From assembly GCA_013407085.1 (NCBI GenBank), contig JACCGJ010001398.1, positions 1 through 64,000 of the forward strand: 64,000 nt of DNA, written 5' to 3'. The notes beneath the pieces are model-generated. The model did no database searches. It was given only the letters and a program-made list of their open reading frames with translations, and was not told where the DNA came from. Made by a program: the position numbers and the translations under genes. The stretch's first letter is position 1; each line of letters starts with the position of its first letter. Shown piece after piece: positions 34,900 through 50,100 of this stretch. The DNA comes from Atriophallophorus winterbourni (taxonomy: Eukaryota > Platyhelminthes > Trematoda > Plagiorchiida > Microphallidae).

Positions 34900-36340
34900 T
34901 GCTGTTGGGCTCGAGTAAGAGTGAAACTCTATTCCATTCCTTCCATTTTAGACCGTTGTGATCAACCATGTGAACATTTCGATAGGTTGGCATGGATGAG
35001 TAATCACTATTTACTTCATCATCCTGATCTTAAAATCTCCTACAAAATTTGATTTGTTGAGATGGCTTAAATAAGCCTTGGAATACAATATTCGGAGCGT
35101 TTGCCCGAATATAAAAGACATTACCGCTTATAGCAAGTCGATGCATCAGTATCTATATTGCATGTTGTACAGTTGCGCTCATCGGTTGTAATTCAACCGA
35201 TAAATCGCTTTTTATTCAAAACGGAAAAATAGGTTTCTTTGCCTCATACGTATTCCATGAATTAGTTGATCAATCAATGCTGCTCTTATTAAAATACGCG
35301 TAGAAGTTCTTCCAAACAATAACTGTATATAATTCACCAGATAAATGCACACAACGAGCAACCGATTCTAGTGTATCAGTTCGGAAATGTGAATAATGTG
35401 GAAAATCTTCATTTCCATAATCATAATGTGTGACTTAGATCCCTTCTATATTAAATTCATCTGAAGTGTGACATCTCCAATATGATTATTCGTGCCTTCC
35501 AAGTTTAATTTTGTTTACAACATTTTCAAATTTCTGTGTTCTAATACGCTGAAGCTTACTGTCTTTACATGATGTGAGAAAACATCCAGAATTCAGTTGT
35601 AACATGAAATTGTAGAGGATGTGAGCATCAAAAACTAATTATATTTGTTTTTATTTGACCCACTATCTCAAAGGAGAAGATAAAATTTATTTGAATTTTT
35701 ATTGTTCAACCAACCAACTAGTGCAACTACATTTCACTACAACTAACTAAATTTTGCTTGCAGCGGTTGAACAATGGTATGCGTTGAATCTAAAATGAAA
35801 GAAAATATGTGAAAATTTATTTCTCTAGAATATGAATTCGCATGTATATTGAATGGGCAACAATTGCGTTGCAACATCTGGGATGTGAAAGAACTCGAAT
35901 CAATCGCACAAGATAGACGAGGTCAACGAAGTGACATTGGTTTGTGATCCCTGTCTTTTTGAATTCATAGTTTCAATGACAGTATCACTTAGATCAACAT
36001 GAACTCAAATAATTTGGTTCGCAATTCACAAATAAATTAATCTTCTGTACATTATTTAAGAAGATTCGATTCTATTATAATATATACTTCTCAGACTAGT
36101 TATAAATGAATAGCTACAAAATCGAGGGAATTGTTGTGTAATTAAACTTACAAAAATATAAATATAGAGATTAAAATTAAATCGATTATTTTGTTTCACT
36201 GGTTGCAATTTCTAGTTTGACAAAGAAGAACCCGAAGGAATATCACCAGTAATCTAATATATCGAAAACGAATCTCAAATTTTCAGTGTTTTAGCGTGTA
36301 TTTATAGACTAGCTGCATGTGAGTAGCTATTCGTTGTCAA
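34900..36340. other. AT-rich intergenic sequence
   Basis: No coding or repeat signal recognised. It lies downstream of the 3' end of the minus-strand micro-exon gene and upstream in coordinates of its polyadenylation site. Confidence 0.5.
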
Positions 36341-36344
36341 ATTG

Positions 36345-36457
36345 ATACATTTTCGCCTTTCTTTTTATTTGGTTTGGAGACATGAATCTCAGTTCTCGAT
36401 ATTCAATATAGGCGGTAAGAATTTTTCAATGAATTTTCGCACATTATCTGTTTGAAA
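36345..36457 (-). CDS. micro-exon gene terminal exon 23, stop and polyadenylation signal
   Basis: Acceptor GTTTTATGGATCAG at 36458-36471. It encodes N-F-K-Q-I-M-C-E-N-S-L-K-N-S-Y-R-L-Y, then TGA at 36405-36403. AATAAA lies at 36369-36364 on the minus strand, about 35 bases after the stop. The intron before it is 74 nt. The end near 36345 is inferred from the signal. Confidence 0.55.
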
Positions 36458-38136
36458 CTGATCCATAAAACGCAATTTCACGTAAGAAAGATCATCTCAC
36501 TTTGACTGCCATTCGAAAAACAAAATCTTACTTGTCCGCGTGTTTACAACTTTGATCTGGCATAAAGCAAAATTGACAGTGGGTTATCGAACATCCTACA
36601 TATGAGCATTAATCAAATTGATTATATGCTATTAGATAAAAACAGCGTGTGAATTAAAACATATTGTTGAACGGCTAAGAGCATATTCCACATTCAATAG
36701 ATATTCTGCCTACAAAGTGATTACATTTGCTTGAGATCGATTGTCGTTTACTGTTTAAAACGTAAAACTTCCTTAAATAGTATAATGATTCGCACTATTC
36801 CAAAAATAACCGACGATCATCATGTGGAACACTTTCTTTCCCAAATTAAGTTAAGACAAAATATTTCGTATGTATTTAATCAAAAATCCTTTATAATACC
36901 AAAGCCAGACATAATGTTGAAGTGCTTCAAATTTTAACCTGTGATTGTTCGAGCATCTCAAAATTCCATTTGAATTTGCGATCTTTTAATCGAGCACACA
37001 GTTCTAATCAGCCAGAATTAGGATATAGATAGATGCTATCATTCAAACATTGCGTACTTTGAATTAATTCCGATCGACTGCTTATTAAATAAATTACTTC
37101 ATGCGTCTCTTGCTTTTAATGATCCAAATTACCTACTTAATTAGAAGACTTGATGATACGTCAAACTCGAGTAGTAAGCACGGATGTTTGACGCACTTTA
37201 AATCCTGAAGACGGTTTATTGATGGTTCACATATAACGAATAACTAACGAATAACTATTCACAGATTTATTCCTATTGTAAACAGAATCGTTCGATTATT
37301 ATATGAGGTTCAATGTTTTCGGATCACTCGATAAATTCAACTCACATGAATTTCATGACCTGATCGCTGTTTGTAGTAAATTAAATGAAGTTTATTCAGT
37401 TTTGTGTTGGAATACATGATGAATCTTGATTAGGAATGAAGTTTTTCAACAACTCACTATCTCCATCTAGAATATTCAATACTGAAATTGTAATGAAATT
37501 AAACATTAATTGGTGAAATTCGCCAAGAGATCCATAATAGTTTTATTGACAAAACGGAGATGTCATTTACAACGAAGCATAGTTTATGGGGTAATTTTAA
37601 TAGCCACGTTTTGCTCCGCACGAATTTAGAAAAATATTTTTGCGGGAAGCGAACATATGATTGAAATCTTCTCTCTCCCGAATTATAACTTTTTACACCC
37701 AAACAGTTTCACTGGAAAACGTTGTAAGCTTTTATAAACAATAATGCACAGATGAATCATAGAGAAAATGTTTTGAATAAGATAAGACATTTTCTATCAA
37801 ATCGAGTGTGGAGATCTTGAACAGATACATCTGTAGGAGATGAACCAAATGATTTAATTCAAAAACGCATTGGTCGATTGTCGATTTGACGCATCAATAT
37901 TAACTCAAATATCCGACTTAATTCAAATTATTTGTTAATTTACCTTAAAAATGCTTTCAAAAGCATTTTTATCCAATACTTGACAATATGATAAACCCAA
38001 ATATGATGAAAGTTTTTTAATAATATTCAAGCAAAAGACGCATAGGATGTACTTATTTACTGCAACTTACTCTTGATCTGCCGAACTGCAAATTGATAAT
38101 ACATCGAAAATTATAATATTAATATCAGATGAGTAA

Positions 38137-38181
<45 letters not shown>

Positions 38182-41100
38182 TATAAATGCATGTATGTAC
38201 GAATTTACGCATGTATGTATGTATAAATGTATTCATAATGTATGTATTTATATGTGCATGTATGAATGTATGTGTGTATATATGTATGTATGCATGTATA
38301 TTTTTATACAATTTTGCATATGTATGTATTCATTTAAATGCAAAATACTCAAAACATTTGCCGCTTTTAATCCTGCTAGGCATTGATTTCTTGACTTCCA
38401 GCATCCAATCCAAATTTCTTGAAATCTTAATTAATTACCATCTTCGAGTTAGTCAGTTTTCCTGTAAATTTGGTTTGTTCATAAAAACTGTCTATTTGAA
38501 CGAAAGTTGAATTACGCAGATCGAACATATATTAAATTAATGCAAGTATACTTACATCTGTTTTGTTATGAAGTTCCTATAAACGATTATTGTAAATCTC
38601 ACAGTTAATCACAAAATGAATTTTGTCGTTTAAACAAACAATTTCGAAAACTTACACTTCATTTGCGGCCCAAACACTGATATTAAGTAAAACAGATATA
38701 AATGAATCTCAATATATAAATAACGAGAACAAGAAGCGTAGCGAAGCATTCTCAATGGGTAATATCAAAAAATGGCTACTCCACCTGAGTGATTTCTTGT
38801 TCCACGGATTTGGATAGGTGGTTATTTGAAACGAAGTTTCAAAAGCAGATATCAAAATCAAGATTCGGAGGTTGGTACAATCGAAAAACGGTATTCTTAC
38901 TCAATTTAAACAAAGGTTTTATGAAGAGCCGTTTCAAACGCATTAATAAAAGTTGGCGAGTGTAGTGGATTCGAAACGGAAACTTAATATTCGTATTGGA
39001 ACATTCTGTCTGCTTTACCACCTTGCTTTCACTAAATAGATTGACACTCGAACATACTAAGGGTCTCACATTTCTGCCGCATCATGTAGCGTTGATAGTA
39101 TATTCCCAAGATCCCGGAATTTAACAGTACACTCAAAAATTAATCGCGCATATGTATATGGATTTATGTGTCATATAGGTTTCAGTAATTTATGTCAAAG
39201 ACTGTTTTAATAAAAAATATACATCCATTATTAGTGATGTTAGACTGTGCCAGCTAGAGCTGCCTCTTTCTGCTGGATTGGATTATTGAAGGTGGTTTCG
39301 CGCAGACGAAAAATTTCTCAATTTAAGCATTACCTGTTCCTCCGATAAATGATATCATTCAAATATTTTTTAATTTATAAAGGTTTTATAGCTAACCGAA
39401 ATCCTAATTATAATGTTATGTTGGAACTCACAGCCGACTTTTTAAATTGAACCTTTTAATTTAATAGCGAAAAATGCGTTAGTCAGGCAAAGTAATGCCA
39501 TCGAAATACGGTAGGTATGTTTAAGTTATTATTCTGTATATATCAAACAATTACATGATACGGAATAAACTGTAACGTTTATTCACCCTGAATTTCAATG
39601 TAACAAACACGCTAAGTCGGCCTTCAATAAAGTAAAGCTCCAACGTTTTACACGTCATATATTTCGCCGAATACATTTTCTTTATGCCTTATGTGATTCA
39701 ATTTCATGCAAATGAGGATATATTCATCATCCACTTCTGTTCAGAAAGCAACACATCATTTTTGAAACAAGTCCGCTATTGATCTGTGAAAGCTTTACGT
39801 TTACATAATTCAAGTATTCAAGTTTTCAAAGATTTGAGGTAAGAATGTTCTTACTTTACAACAACACCTTCAAATATTGTGGTGATGAATTTTAGAAAAA
39901 CATAGCAAGTGCGGTGAAAATTGATTCGACGAACAATACGAAAGCTTGAGATACAATGGGATCAGGTATGTCGAAGTGTCGCTATCCCTTTACACTGTTG
40001 AAAAAATTGTCATATTGGATGTCATTCGGCAGACACAATTCTATAGACAAGAATAATTTAGCGCCGTATCCTCATTTGGTTTATGTCACGTAGACCCAGA
40101 CGTCTCAATCTTGCAGTGTACGGAAAATCGCGAAAAACATATGTAACTATTTTGCGCCGTGTTATACTTTATTGAAGACAGCAATATATTCCGCCTGTCG
40201 ATATACATTCTGGCAGTGAACCGTGCATTTTAGGATTCCACTTATCAATACTTAAATGTTTGTTCTCAACCCACCTCTATAACGAGTTACAGTTCAAAAG
40301 TCGATATGTACAAGACATGATTTGGCAAATATGCAGCATCTTGCGTTTCCGTGTGTTGAATGTCATATCATTCACAGCATTTTATACGGATAAGTCCAGC
40401 CAAAACATTTGCACTTTCTCACAGTCATCTGCTGAATTCATTCGCATCAACGTTTTCACACAATCCACGAAGAGAATAAAATTTGACGACATGAGAGAGT
40501 GGTAAATAATTTATGAATAATAGAACATGAAGCGGAAATAGCACAGATTCGTGTGAAACTTAGCTGTATTCTCATTCCGAAGCACTCCATTTACTCTAAC
40601 TCTTATGTGGTGATTTGACAACTAGAACCACAACCACTATTGAAGTGTATCACAGATTGTTGAACCCTTAAACTTCTGACGAAGTAGATGGTGTTTGACA
40701 CTGTCAAAATTTTTGGAAATGTCCAAGTAACAAATGTGAATGCAATTATATCTACCCAACTCACTCTTCCAGTCGGTAAATGCAGTTAAAATATTCGCTA
40801 GGCAAGAGCAGTGGCAGTGTGGATAACCTCCCACAGTGTATAAAATGCTCCCTTATGGCGCGAGTCTCAAATAGCCTCTGACAGCGAAGTCCAGCTTCTG
40901 GCCTGCACGAGTGGCCCTCCGAGCCCGGTATAACTGGTTCTACCAACAGGAGAAGGGCGAGGGCGAGTGACTGGCGCCTGAAAACCAGTTTGATTCAGGC
41001 AGAAGGAGCTCATTAGCCTGGGAGGGCATTTCATCTTAGGATCATCTAAGGAATCATGCCCGATTTCTAATATTTTGTTACCACTCCCTTGAGCAATTAA

Positions 41101-44100
41101 TATTTAAGCTAGCCGAAAAGCAGTTAACTTAGCTGACGATGACAGAAACTAAGGCCACCTGGTGGGATGTCATTGGAACCAGAAAATTTTCGTACATTCT
41201 GTTTAACCAATTGACATGTAACAATCTCTGTATGTATCAACATGTTTCCCAAAGTCTAGATTCTCGAGTAGCCGGAATACCATAACGTTCCACTGAAAAG
41301 ATTGTTTCCAAAACTTTAGAGTAATAAATTGCGTAAAACATCGGTGTTTTCAACGCGGTATCAGCAAGATTTTCACCATTTTTGATGGTGGAAATACCTG
41401 GTTTGATCTTCACCCACGTGTTTACGATTGTGTATAGTTTCTTACGGTTGCCTAGCAATTTCGACAGCAGCATCAATTGGTGCGGTTTTTTATACTTTTG
41501 AATAAGTGAAGTGGCATTGTTTCGAATAATAAGGAACTGGTTCCAAATAGTGAGAGTATTTTCAGCTTTATGCTGCATCCACGCTGCTTACTTCAGTGCC
41601 ATCCACTTTGTTGTTCTGCTGCAAACAACAAAAACCATTTCCCGTTGCTACTTTTGAAAAGATTTGCGAGTTCTTGTCGGTATTCAGTTTCGCAATCGCT
41701 TCTAAATTTGTTCCATAAACAACAGAGAATTCACCCTCGAGTAAGAATTTGGTTGTTCTTTTATGCTAAATTCCGGTGAAATTTGTATTAATGATGTGGT
41801 TTTCCGCTCTACATAATCTACGTAATCGTACAGCGAAATGTTAATCTAAGTGATTGAGTGCTTGACTCGCACTCACACGTGATTATTGGCTTTCTACGTC
41901 TTCGGACTATCGTCATTGATCGCAGTTCAAACAGCGCCCCCTACAAACCAATTTTTGAATTGAACGCACAAACCCGGACCTTCCTCCAGCTAAAGCCTGC
42001 AATCAACGCCACAGAACACCCTCTTTTCATCTCTTTCTGTGTGGATCGTAATGACATACGATGACACTCCTCGATTATAAGATTCGGTTAAAATATCATT
42101 TTTTAACGGTCGGGGAAATAACTTCATTGGGAGACAAAGCAAAACAGCAGCCTTCAATCGATCTATTTCCTGCCCACTAAAACCACACAAATAATACTAA
42201 CTTCACTAGACATCAGCGTTAATAATGGTAGATTCTGTTTACTTGAGTCGATTATGTTAATCAAAATGCAACAGAACCACCATTTCGCTCTCGAACTTTT
42301 ATTATCAAATTCATATTGGGCATGAATATCTCTATCCCAATCATGTGAGAAGAATACCATGTTTTTGCGAGGGCGGTTGTTGTTGCAATAATATTTTCAT
42401 TAACTCTACCAGTATGTTTGACACTCTGATCAATTTTATCTAAAAATCTAATAAAGTTTGTCGTGTTTGCGGATGTAATCCGTGACCGACCATAAAATGG
42501 ATGCTGTAAATTTTTGACAATCATAAATCTACTTCTACGACTATCAAAAAATGTAGGCAAATATTGAAGTAAAACGTGAAAATTATTTGTAGATTGAACA
42601 AGTTTTGCTTGTATTGCACTGTCGGATAAGGTTGGTACGACCAACCTGTTCAATCACATGAGCCCACACTCATGTAGACCGGGTTTGAACCCATGACCAT
42701 GAAAAACAACCTCATTTGCCTGCATTTCCATCGCTCACTCCACGACCGGTTTCATTCTGTTTGCATTTACCAGGTAGGGACAATAGGATCAGGATCCGCA
42801 TGCGCATAAAACTGAATGAATGGTGAAAAATTTGCGCTTTTGTGTTGGCATATATACCAACCTTATCCAACAGTGGCATTAAAGCGCAATATGTTTACCA
42901 GTCTGCCAGTGTTTCAAGCGCATGTGGATCATAATAGTCCTACCCCGTTCAAAGGAGTGTAGACAGCACGAAACCGGTCGGGTCGTGTATGATGGAAATG
43001 CATGTGAATGAGCTTATTTCTACATTAGTTGAAGCTAATATATCGCCGATGGAATCAGATTAGCTTTATCACATCTTGTAATTACATGAATTGACAACAC
43101 ATTTTTGACTGGTGCAAAATATCCCATTTTGTCGAAACAGTATGTACGTAAAATTATCGCGTTTTAAGAGTCATTTGAAATGCTTTGCATTGGCTGATCA
43201 TGAAATATTAGCCGGTCATAGCATTAGTGAATCGACATTTAAATGAGGCTAATGTTGGGAGTGTCTGAAATATTCAATGAGAAAAAATGTCGACTCACAG
43301 ACGCACTGCCTCGAACTGATAGCTGAAAGCATTAGGAAAAAATCAGTAGTATAGTATACCCCTGTATTAAAAAGTACGTTCCACAAACGTTCATTCTCAG
43401 ATACATTTGTGATTATTAGTTTTTGCTTTGAGGTATTGAATCTGTTATTCCAGGAAGATGAACATAATTTTAGAGTACGTCGAAACGATTCTTCACATTA
43501 TGCATGAGTATTGAAAACATTCAGTGAATCATGACACGATTCAGCTACGAAAACTAATAATGAAAATCAGGCGTTCCGAAGATAAAGTTCCCATAATATT
43601 TTCTGTTATTTCCGTGTATCCTTTACCAGTTCCGTACATAGAATCATCTACGCGAAATCCCACCCTCTCAAACACCTCTTCAAGTTTCGTTCCGTTGTCC
43701 CCACACGCAGCCACCCTTTGACCCTTCAAATCCCACACTCACGATTGAATTGTCGTCGTCACTTCTTCGCTGTTCGTGTATCCTTCTTGTGGAATAGCTT
43801 GCCGATAGATATTGTTACCTCATCGAACGAACACATCTTTAAACAAAGGTTACGAAACCTTATGTTGAGAACTACTGCGTTGGCCCCTACCTATTTATGT
43901 CTATAAAATTTTAACGCACGGAACTACCGTCCATCCAAAGATTCTTTTCCCTCAGTCTGTGTTGCCATTGAGGATTATTTTTGCTCCACCGATGAAGAAC
44001 ATGGACATGATCATACAAGTAACGATTTTTTATATAATTTTTTATACGTATATCCTATGGTATTGTACAGCAATTTGCTTTTTTTAACCATAAATCTTGA

Positions 44101-47100
44101 ATCTTGAATCTTGAGAATTGCCTGAAAACGTTTATTTTCAATAAAAGCTATTTTACCATCAGTACTCATTGTAGAATTCACCTATTTTAAATTATCAAAT
44201 GCTTGCTTTATTTCTCCAAGTCGGTAAAATTTCAGATGGACACTAAACCAATATGATATGGAAAATCATCCAAGTTGAACCTTCTCTAATTCTCTCCATA
44301 ACATCCGATGTATTTCGATGCCGCTGGTAGGCAGAACCAAAGCTGTCTCCTCAGTGAAGCTGAGACTTTCAATTCGAACAATTTTGTAAAATATTAGCCT
44401 ATCTGGTATAAATTGCACAAGTGCTCTCGATATGACAACTTTACGTGAAATTGAAAATATAATTTTGTATTGCGAATTTCCGAAGTTCATCATACTTTAT
44501 CGATAAATGGGAAGAATTTTATGTAAATGTTTGAATTATTAAAAAAATTCGCAACAAATGTTTGAATAAATCATTTTACGTAATTTGTTCAAAATAAGAA
44601 ACATTTACTTTGAAATAAGCTTATCAAAAATATACACTTACATGCTCGCAAGACGGCCGTAATGACTTGCATAAAATAGAAAAGAAATTATTACTTAAAC
44701 ACATAAAACTAATCGTTGAATCCCTTGAGCGCCTGAAATTAACGTTGATAGAGTTCGCGTATTAGTTAAACAATTTAATTCTTGGTGTAAAAAGTGATCT
44801 ATCGAATAAAACTCTGAAACCTCTTCATATTCTTTCTAAGCTTCAACGGTATTAGTATATTCATGTTATCTACATGCTTGAAAACTCATGCCTAGATAAC
44901 ATGTTCGTATTCGAAACTAGAAAATTGAGCCTAATATTGGAAAATCTTAGTGCAAACAACAAGTTTAATCACACACTCAAACAATGCACATGCAAATACG
45001 GTTAAACGCATTTCGTTGAGTATGGGTTGCGTATAATAGAATGCGTACAAGTGTGAATATTTTGTACAAATCCCTGTGTTTACCGCATTCATATACAAAT
45101 TGCAAGGCATTGTGATTAAAAAATATTGCTGATGCTAAACGTAAACAACATTCGCTTTGTCTAACATATGTTAACTGTTTTCTTTCGGCATGCAGATTTT
45201 GATCGTGTTTTTTTATACGATGAGTACAAACGGAACAGACCTAATGTTGTGGTGTTTAACGAAAAAGCATAAAAAACGGCCTCTCGCATTCCATACAAAG
45301 TGACCTGCGACTTAATTGTACGCATAATTCGACTTGCAGTATTTTAACCGGCTTGATATTTGAAATTTATTACAATAAATTTGTCGTGAGTGAAATTTTG
45401 GACGGAAATTCGCGTTCACCATACAAATCAATTTTATTCAGTATACCGAATCAGAAAATCCGAGAATAATCGAATTATACATTATTATTTGCAAATATAC
45501 TAACCAATGTATCAGATTTCAGAATCTGGCATGTTATAACGTATAATATAATAAAAAGAGAGAAAACGTATACTAATGACAAACGTTTACCCATTATAGA
45601 GCCCCATGCTAGTATAAAAAATACAAGATTTTGATTTATCCATGGAAGTTTCATGTGAAAACAAACAAAATGTAAGCAATATTGAATTAGTTTCTGCTCT
45701 AGCTCCATGATCTAGTGGATAAAATACGTAAAATCTGTAAACTAACATAATTCGACCCGTTTAAGCGGAAAAGAATTTGTTCGTAGCTACGAAAATGTGA
45801 AAGCTTATTTAATGTCCGTCGAATAACGGTATATTGTTTACTCTAGACAAATCGTTTCTAAAATGGTGCAATTCTAACAAATTGTATAAAATGGAATTAA
45901 CGTCATACGATAAAAATTGACTCACAAATTTCCCTTTGCAGCAATTCTAAATCAAAGTTATAACATCATCAACCGATTTGCAAAATGCTTAGAAATTTTA
46001 AACATAATGTGAAACCTTCCAGCATGCAATGAAAACATACGCTGAGGAATTGTTTGAAAGTAGTCTGGTTTCATAATAGTATTCGTGGTACAGTGTTACT
46101 AAAACAGTTATAGTTTAGCAAACACAATTGGCATGCAACGCGTGTGTTTCGCATGCTTCATGTTTTAATCGCGCAAACTGAGCCGCTCTCGCATCACAGA
46201 CGAAATAACATTTTCGAATATCATTTTTTCAAAATTGTCTTATAATTTACCAAATCTGTTCGTTCTTTCATGTCCCAGATATATGTATTTTGACAGTTTT
46301 ATCGAGGAGTCAATCGTGAGATTAACGTAGGAAACTTTCTAACGATCCTCATAAAATTCCAGAGTTACTACGGGCATAATCGTACTAATTACTGATCGTT
46401 GCAAGACCACTAGCAAATTACGTAATCATTCTGAGTTTGTCCTTTAACCACAGTTTGTAAATTTTAGAAGACGCTTAGCATAATGATGTGCATGTTGCCA
46501 TAATTGGTTTCTTCAAGTCAAATTTTATCTAACAGAGGGAAATATTATGTTCGCAATCTACCTTCCTATAGTACTGAATAAGTTTTAACAAAAATTTGTT
46601 ATTTACACTGCGGCGTTAAATATGTTGGAGAAAGAGAACTCCAACTTGTAAATTTGCCCTGTCTAAATCGACGCGAACTCACTTTTCCACTTCAGAATTC
46701 ATGCTGTAAACAGAGAATAGAATTAGTTTCAAACCTCTAACGAACTTTTGGATAAGGTTGGCACGAACAAATTTGCAATTTCTCATGCCAACACTCGTTG
46801 TGCGTGTGGTCATTAACGTATGTAAGAAATTCACGATATATTTTTAATGCATTTTTAATTTATTTTGAAGGCGCTGGTTGTTGAAATGTTTTGCGTAAGC
46901 CCGTGATTTATTATTACGTGTTTGCTATATATACCATGTACGGTAAATATTTATCGATTATTCACAATAGAAATTGTCGAATGAAACGTAAATGTGGATG
47001 GATGAAATTGGATACTCACAATGCCTTCTGCATTTCCATTCTGGAAAATATAGTTGAAATAGTTCCATAATTAATCAACGAGGAATTAGATTTGATTTCG

Positions 47101-50100
47101 TTTTCAAGTGTACAATTATTTGTAGATTTGCGCTCTAGTTCCAATATTAGGCAATATGTGTTTATTTACCAAGGTACATTATCAATTATTTTAAATTACT
47201 GCAACGAGGAAACTCACAATTCCGAATTTTCTTTTTCTCTGTGTTATGAATACAAAAGTGTGGAGAAAATATATAAAAAAGTTGTTACATCATTTTGTAT
47301 CGTAATTTCACAGGAAATCGTGTATACTTACGTGGTGTTGCCCTGAGAAAATCTGAAATGTGACATGTATGAGGTATGCATTCACTAATCCAGAAAGAAG
47401 TATCTTATTTTAATATAGTGAATAATGGAGTTACCGTGTATAAAGTTTGTCAATTCTGTAAGAGGGGATAAATTAAAGCATACATTATTTGCGAAATACT
47501 TATGTAAATCAAGAACACATTACTAGGTTTCGAATTAACAGTTTAAATAGAAAACAGATATTCGTTGAATTCACACGACATCCTATTCAGCAACAAATAG
47601 TTATGTTTGCTCTGAATTGACACGTTTGTGTACATTTATGTATTTTCTTGCACTAATTCATCTATCCATGTTTAAGAGATATTTTCAACTTCTGATCCGA
47701 AGACTAATTTAAACACATGATATTCGAACATTTAGGTATGATTGAATTTCATGAAATGAAACTCACTGCTTATGTTCCGCCTTTAAACTAAAATCGAATA
47801 AACAATAACGGAAAATTATTTTATGTGGTGTAAATTTATTCTCAAGTTTCCAAAGTTGCGTATATTTAAATGTTGTTTGTTCTGTCAACATCTTTTGATT
47901 CAACGTATCTTACTTTAAAATTTCAAATATAAATTTCAAATATAAATTTCAAGTTACAGAAATTTGAATCTGGTGGCATACAAATTTGAATTCAATTGAA
48001 CTGCGGTTATTATTGCGCTGGTTGTAGCAAGATTTCATGCAATAATTTGCAGTGTCTACTCTCGTACATAGGAAAGAGCAACCCGGTTTTTGATGTAGCA
48101 TATAGTAAGCCATGCAATGCTTGGTATTATCTCCACGTCATAACATGTGAAATTATATATAACATGCGAGCGTAAGTTGTTAATACTTCGATGAAATACT
48201 TATATCGATAAATGTGACCTAATTTGATTACCGCTCGACAAGCGTTTCTGTTGAACTCATGTAATTAATAAGCTTATTAATTTTATCCAGATTTGTGTGA
48301 ATATTTGGTAACAATAGCGGTACAATCAGATAAGCAAAAATAGGCACTTGATACCAAGTCAAAATTGACAAGTAAAGTATGAGAGTTCAAATAATAACTT
48401 ACAAATCTTCAGTTCCGATACTGTAGATGAAACAAAAAAGTTAATTATAGCAATTTTGTAGACGAATGATCACAAATGATCATCAGTTTGCCTTAATAAT
48501 ACGTTTATATTAACTATATAATACGTTGCGGGATGATTTGCTAGTTCTGACAGGGTCCGAAAATATCAACAGTTTATGATTATAGAATTGCCAATGACTC
48601 ACAGTTTATGCACCTTCGCTTTCCTGGAAACAGATTGAACAAATATTGTAAAATTGCTCATCTAGGGTTATTCGGAAGCACAAGTGATATAAAATTGACT
48701 GAAATATGATTATTACCGAAACATTTTTACGTTACATGTTCACAATATAAAGTGAATTCGATTTACCATTCAAAGTATGAAGTATCCGGAACGATATGAC
48801 AACATAAACTTTTGATAAAACCAAATAAATCGTTTATATACCATTCCATATGCTGATTGAGTTTTGTCACTCCTATTACGTCTATTTTCATTTATTCATC
48901 TATCCATCCACTTAGCGATGTATCAAACTACCAGTCTACTTGTATGTAAAATTGTAATACAATTTTATTGCATTCCACATAATTAATCAACTTTGAATCG
49001 AAACGTTAGATCAGATGAGAGGCAAAACTATCAAGAATTATTTTCATTCATTCTGATCTTGGAAAGAGCATCGTACTGTAAATCATTTATCTCGAGATCT
49101 CTTATTTCAAGATGCACACTAAATACGACCGATGTGTCCGCACTTGCAGTCCAATCAATGCTGTATTATTATTATTATTATTGATATTATTATTATTGAA
49201 AAATCGAAATGCTATGTTGATTCATTATACGGTTTATCATACTCCATCTATTGGTCGTTTCCTTGATCAATGTAACATGATCTTCGCTATGATAATAATA
49301 ATTTATTTATTCATACTGCGCAGTCTTTCATTACATTTGGTATTAGAATAATATGCTCCCGAACAATACGCTATTCTATCAGATAAAAATGTATAGACTG
49401 TGTTTTAATTCAGATGCTATCTTACAATAAGTCATTTAATGCAACTCACATATCATTCCAATCTTCAAAGCTGCAATTAAGGCGTAAGAATATGATACGA
49501 CGGATTTGTAACCAAGTATGCAAAAATGACGATGACTTCATTACAACTAATGTGGTGCAGCATTAGGAAACTTTCTTTTTAATACTGCTTTCACCGGATT
49601 ATATTTTGTGTCCAACATGTCAATGATTCCGATTCGTTACTATTGTTGTAGGACACAAATAATCTTTTTGATGAAAATGAGCATCATTCTAAAAACTCTG
49701 CTTCTATCAAAGTGAAACGTTATCTGTTCTTAAACTTATCCTAATTCTTAATTTTCTTTTCACCACTAATCGGTGTTCGTATGAAGTCTTTCTCAAGGTA
49801 ACGATTACGGAGCATTTCTTGTCATTTTTCATTGCAAGCTTAATAATCAATTTTATTCACAACAACAGTGCATTTGTCATTACAAGCTACTGTATAAACT
49901 GCGCTTAAAATTCGTTTATCATTGTGTATGAATTCGTTCGCTAAATTACTTTGCAATCTGGAATAATACTAATATAACAAATTATATTGTTCAAAACGAA
50001 GGTACTCATTAAGATTTTGCGAAATAATTAGTCTCAATTTTGTTTTAATTCGTACGGCGAAATAATTTTGTTGCCCGGCATTAACTTGACTGATATTCTA

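Noticed and set aside
39855..39867. 13-nt micro-exon candidate between exons 15 and 16
   Set aside because: Not a multiple of three, so it would break the frame kept by all other exons.
42590..42780. tRNA gene on the minus strand
   Set aside because: Only a B-box-like motif is present; I could not fold a cloverleaf around it.
43406..43426. 21-nt micro-exon candidate in the large intron
   Set aside because: In the gene's phase it contains a TAA stop and its donor is poor.
47948..47959. 12-nt micro-exon candidate between exons 8 and 9
   Set aside because: It fits the phase, but the donor GTAACT and a purine-rich acceptor region are too weak.
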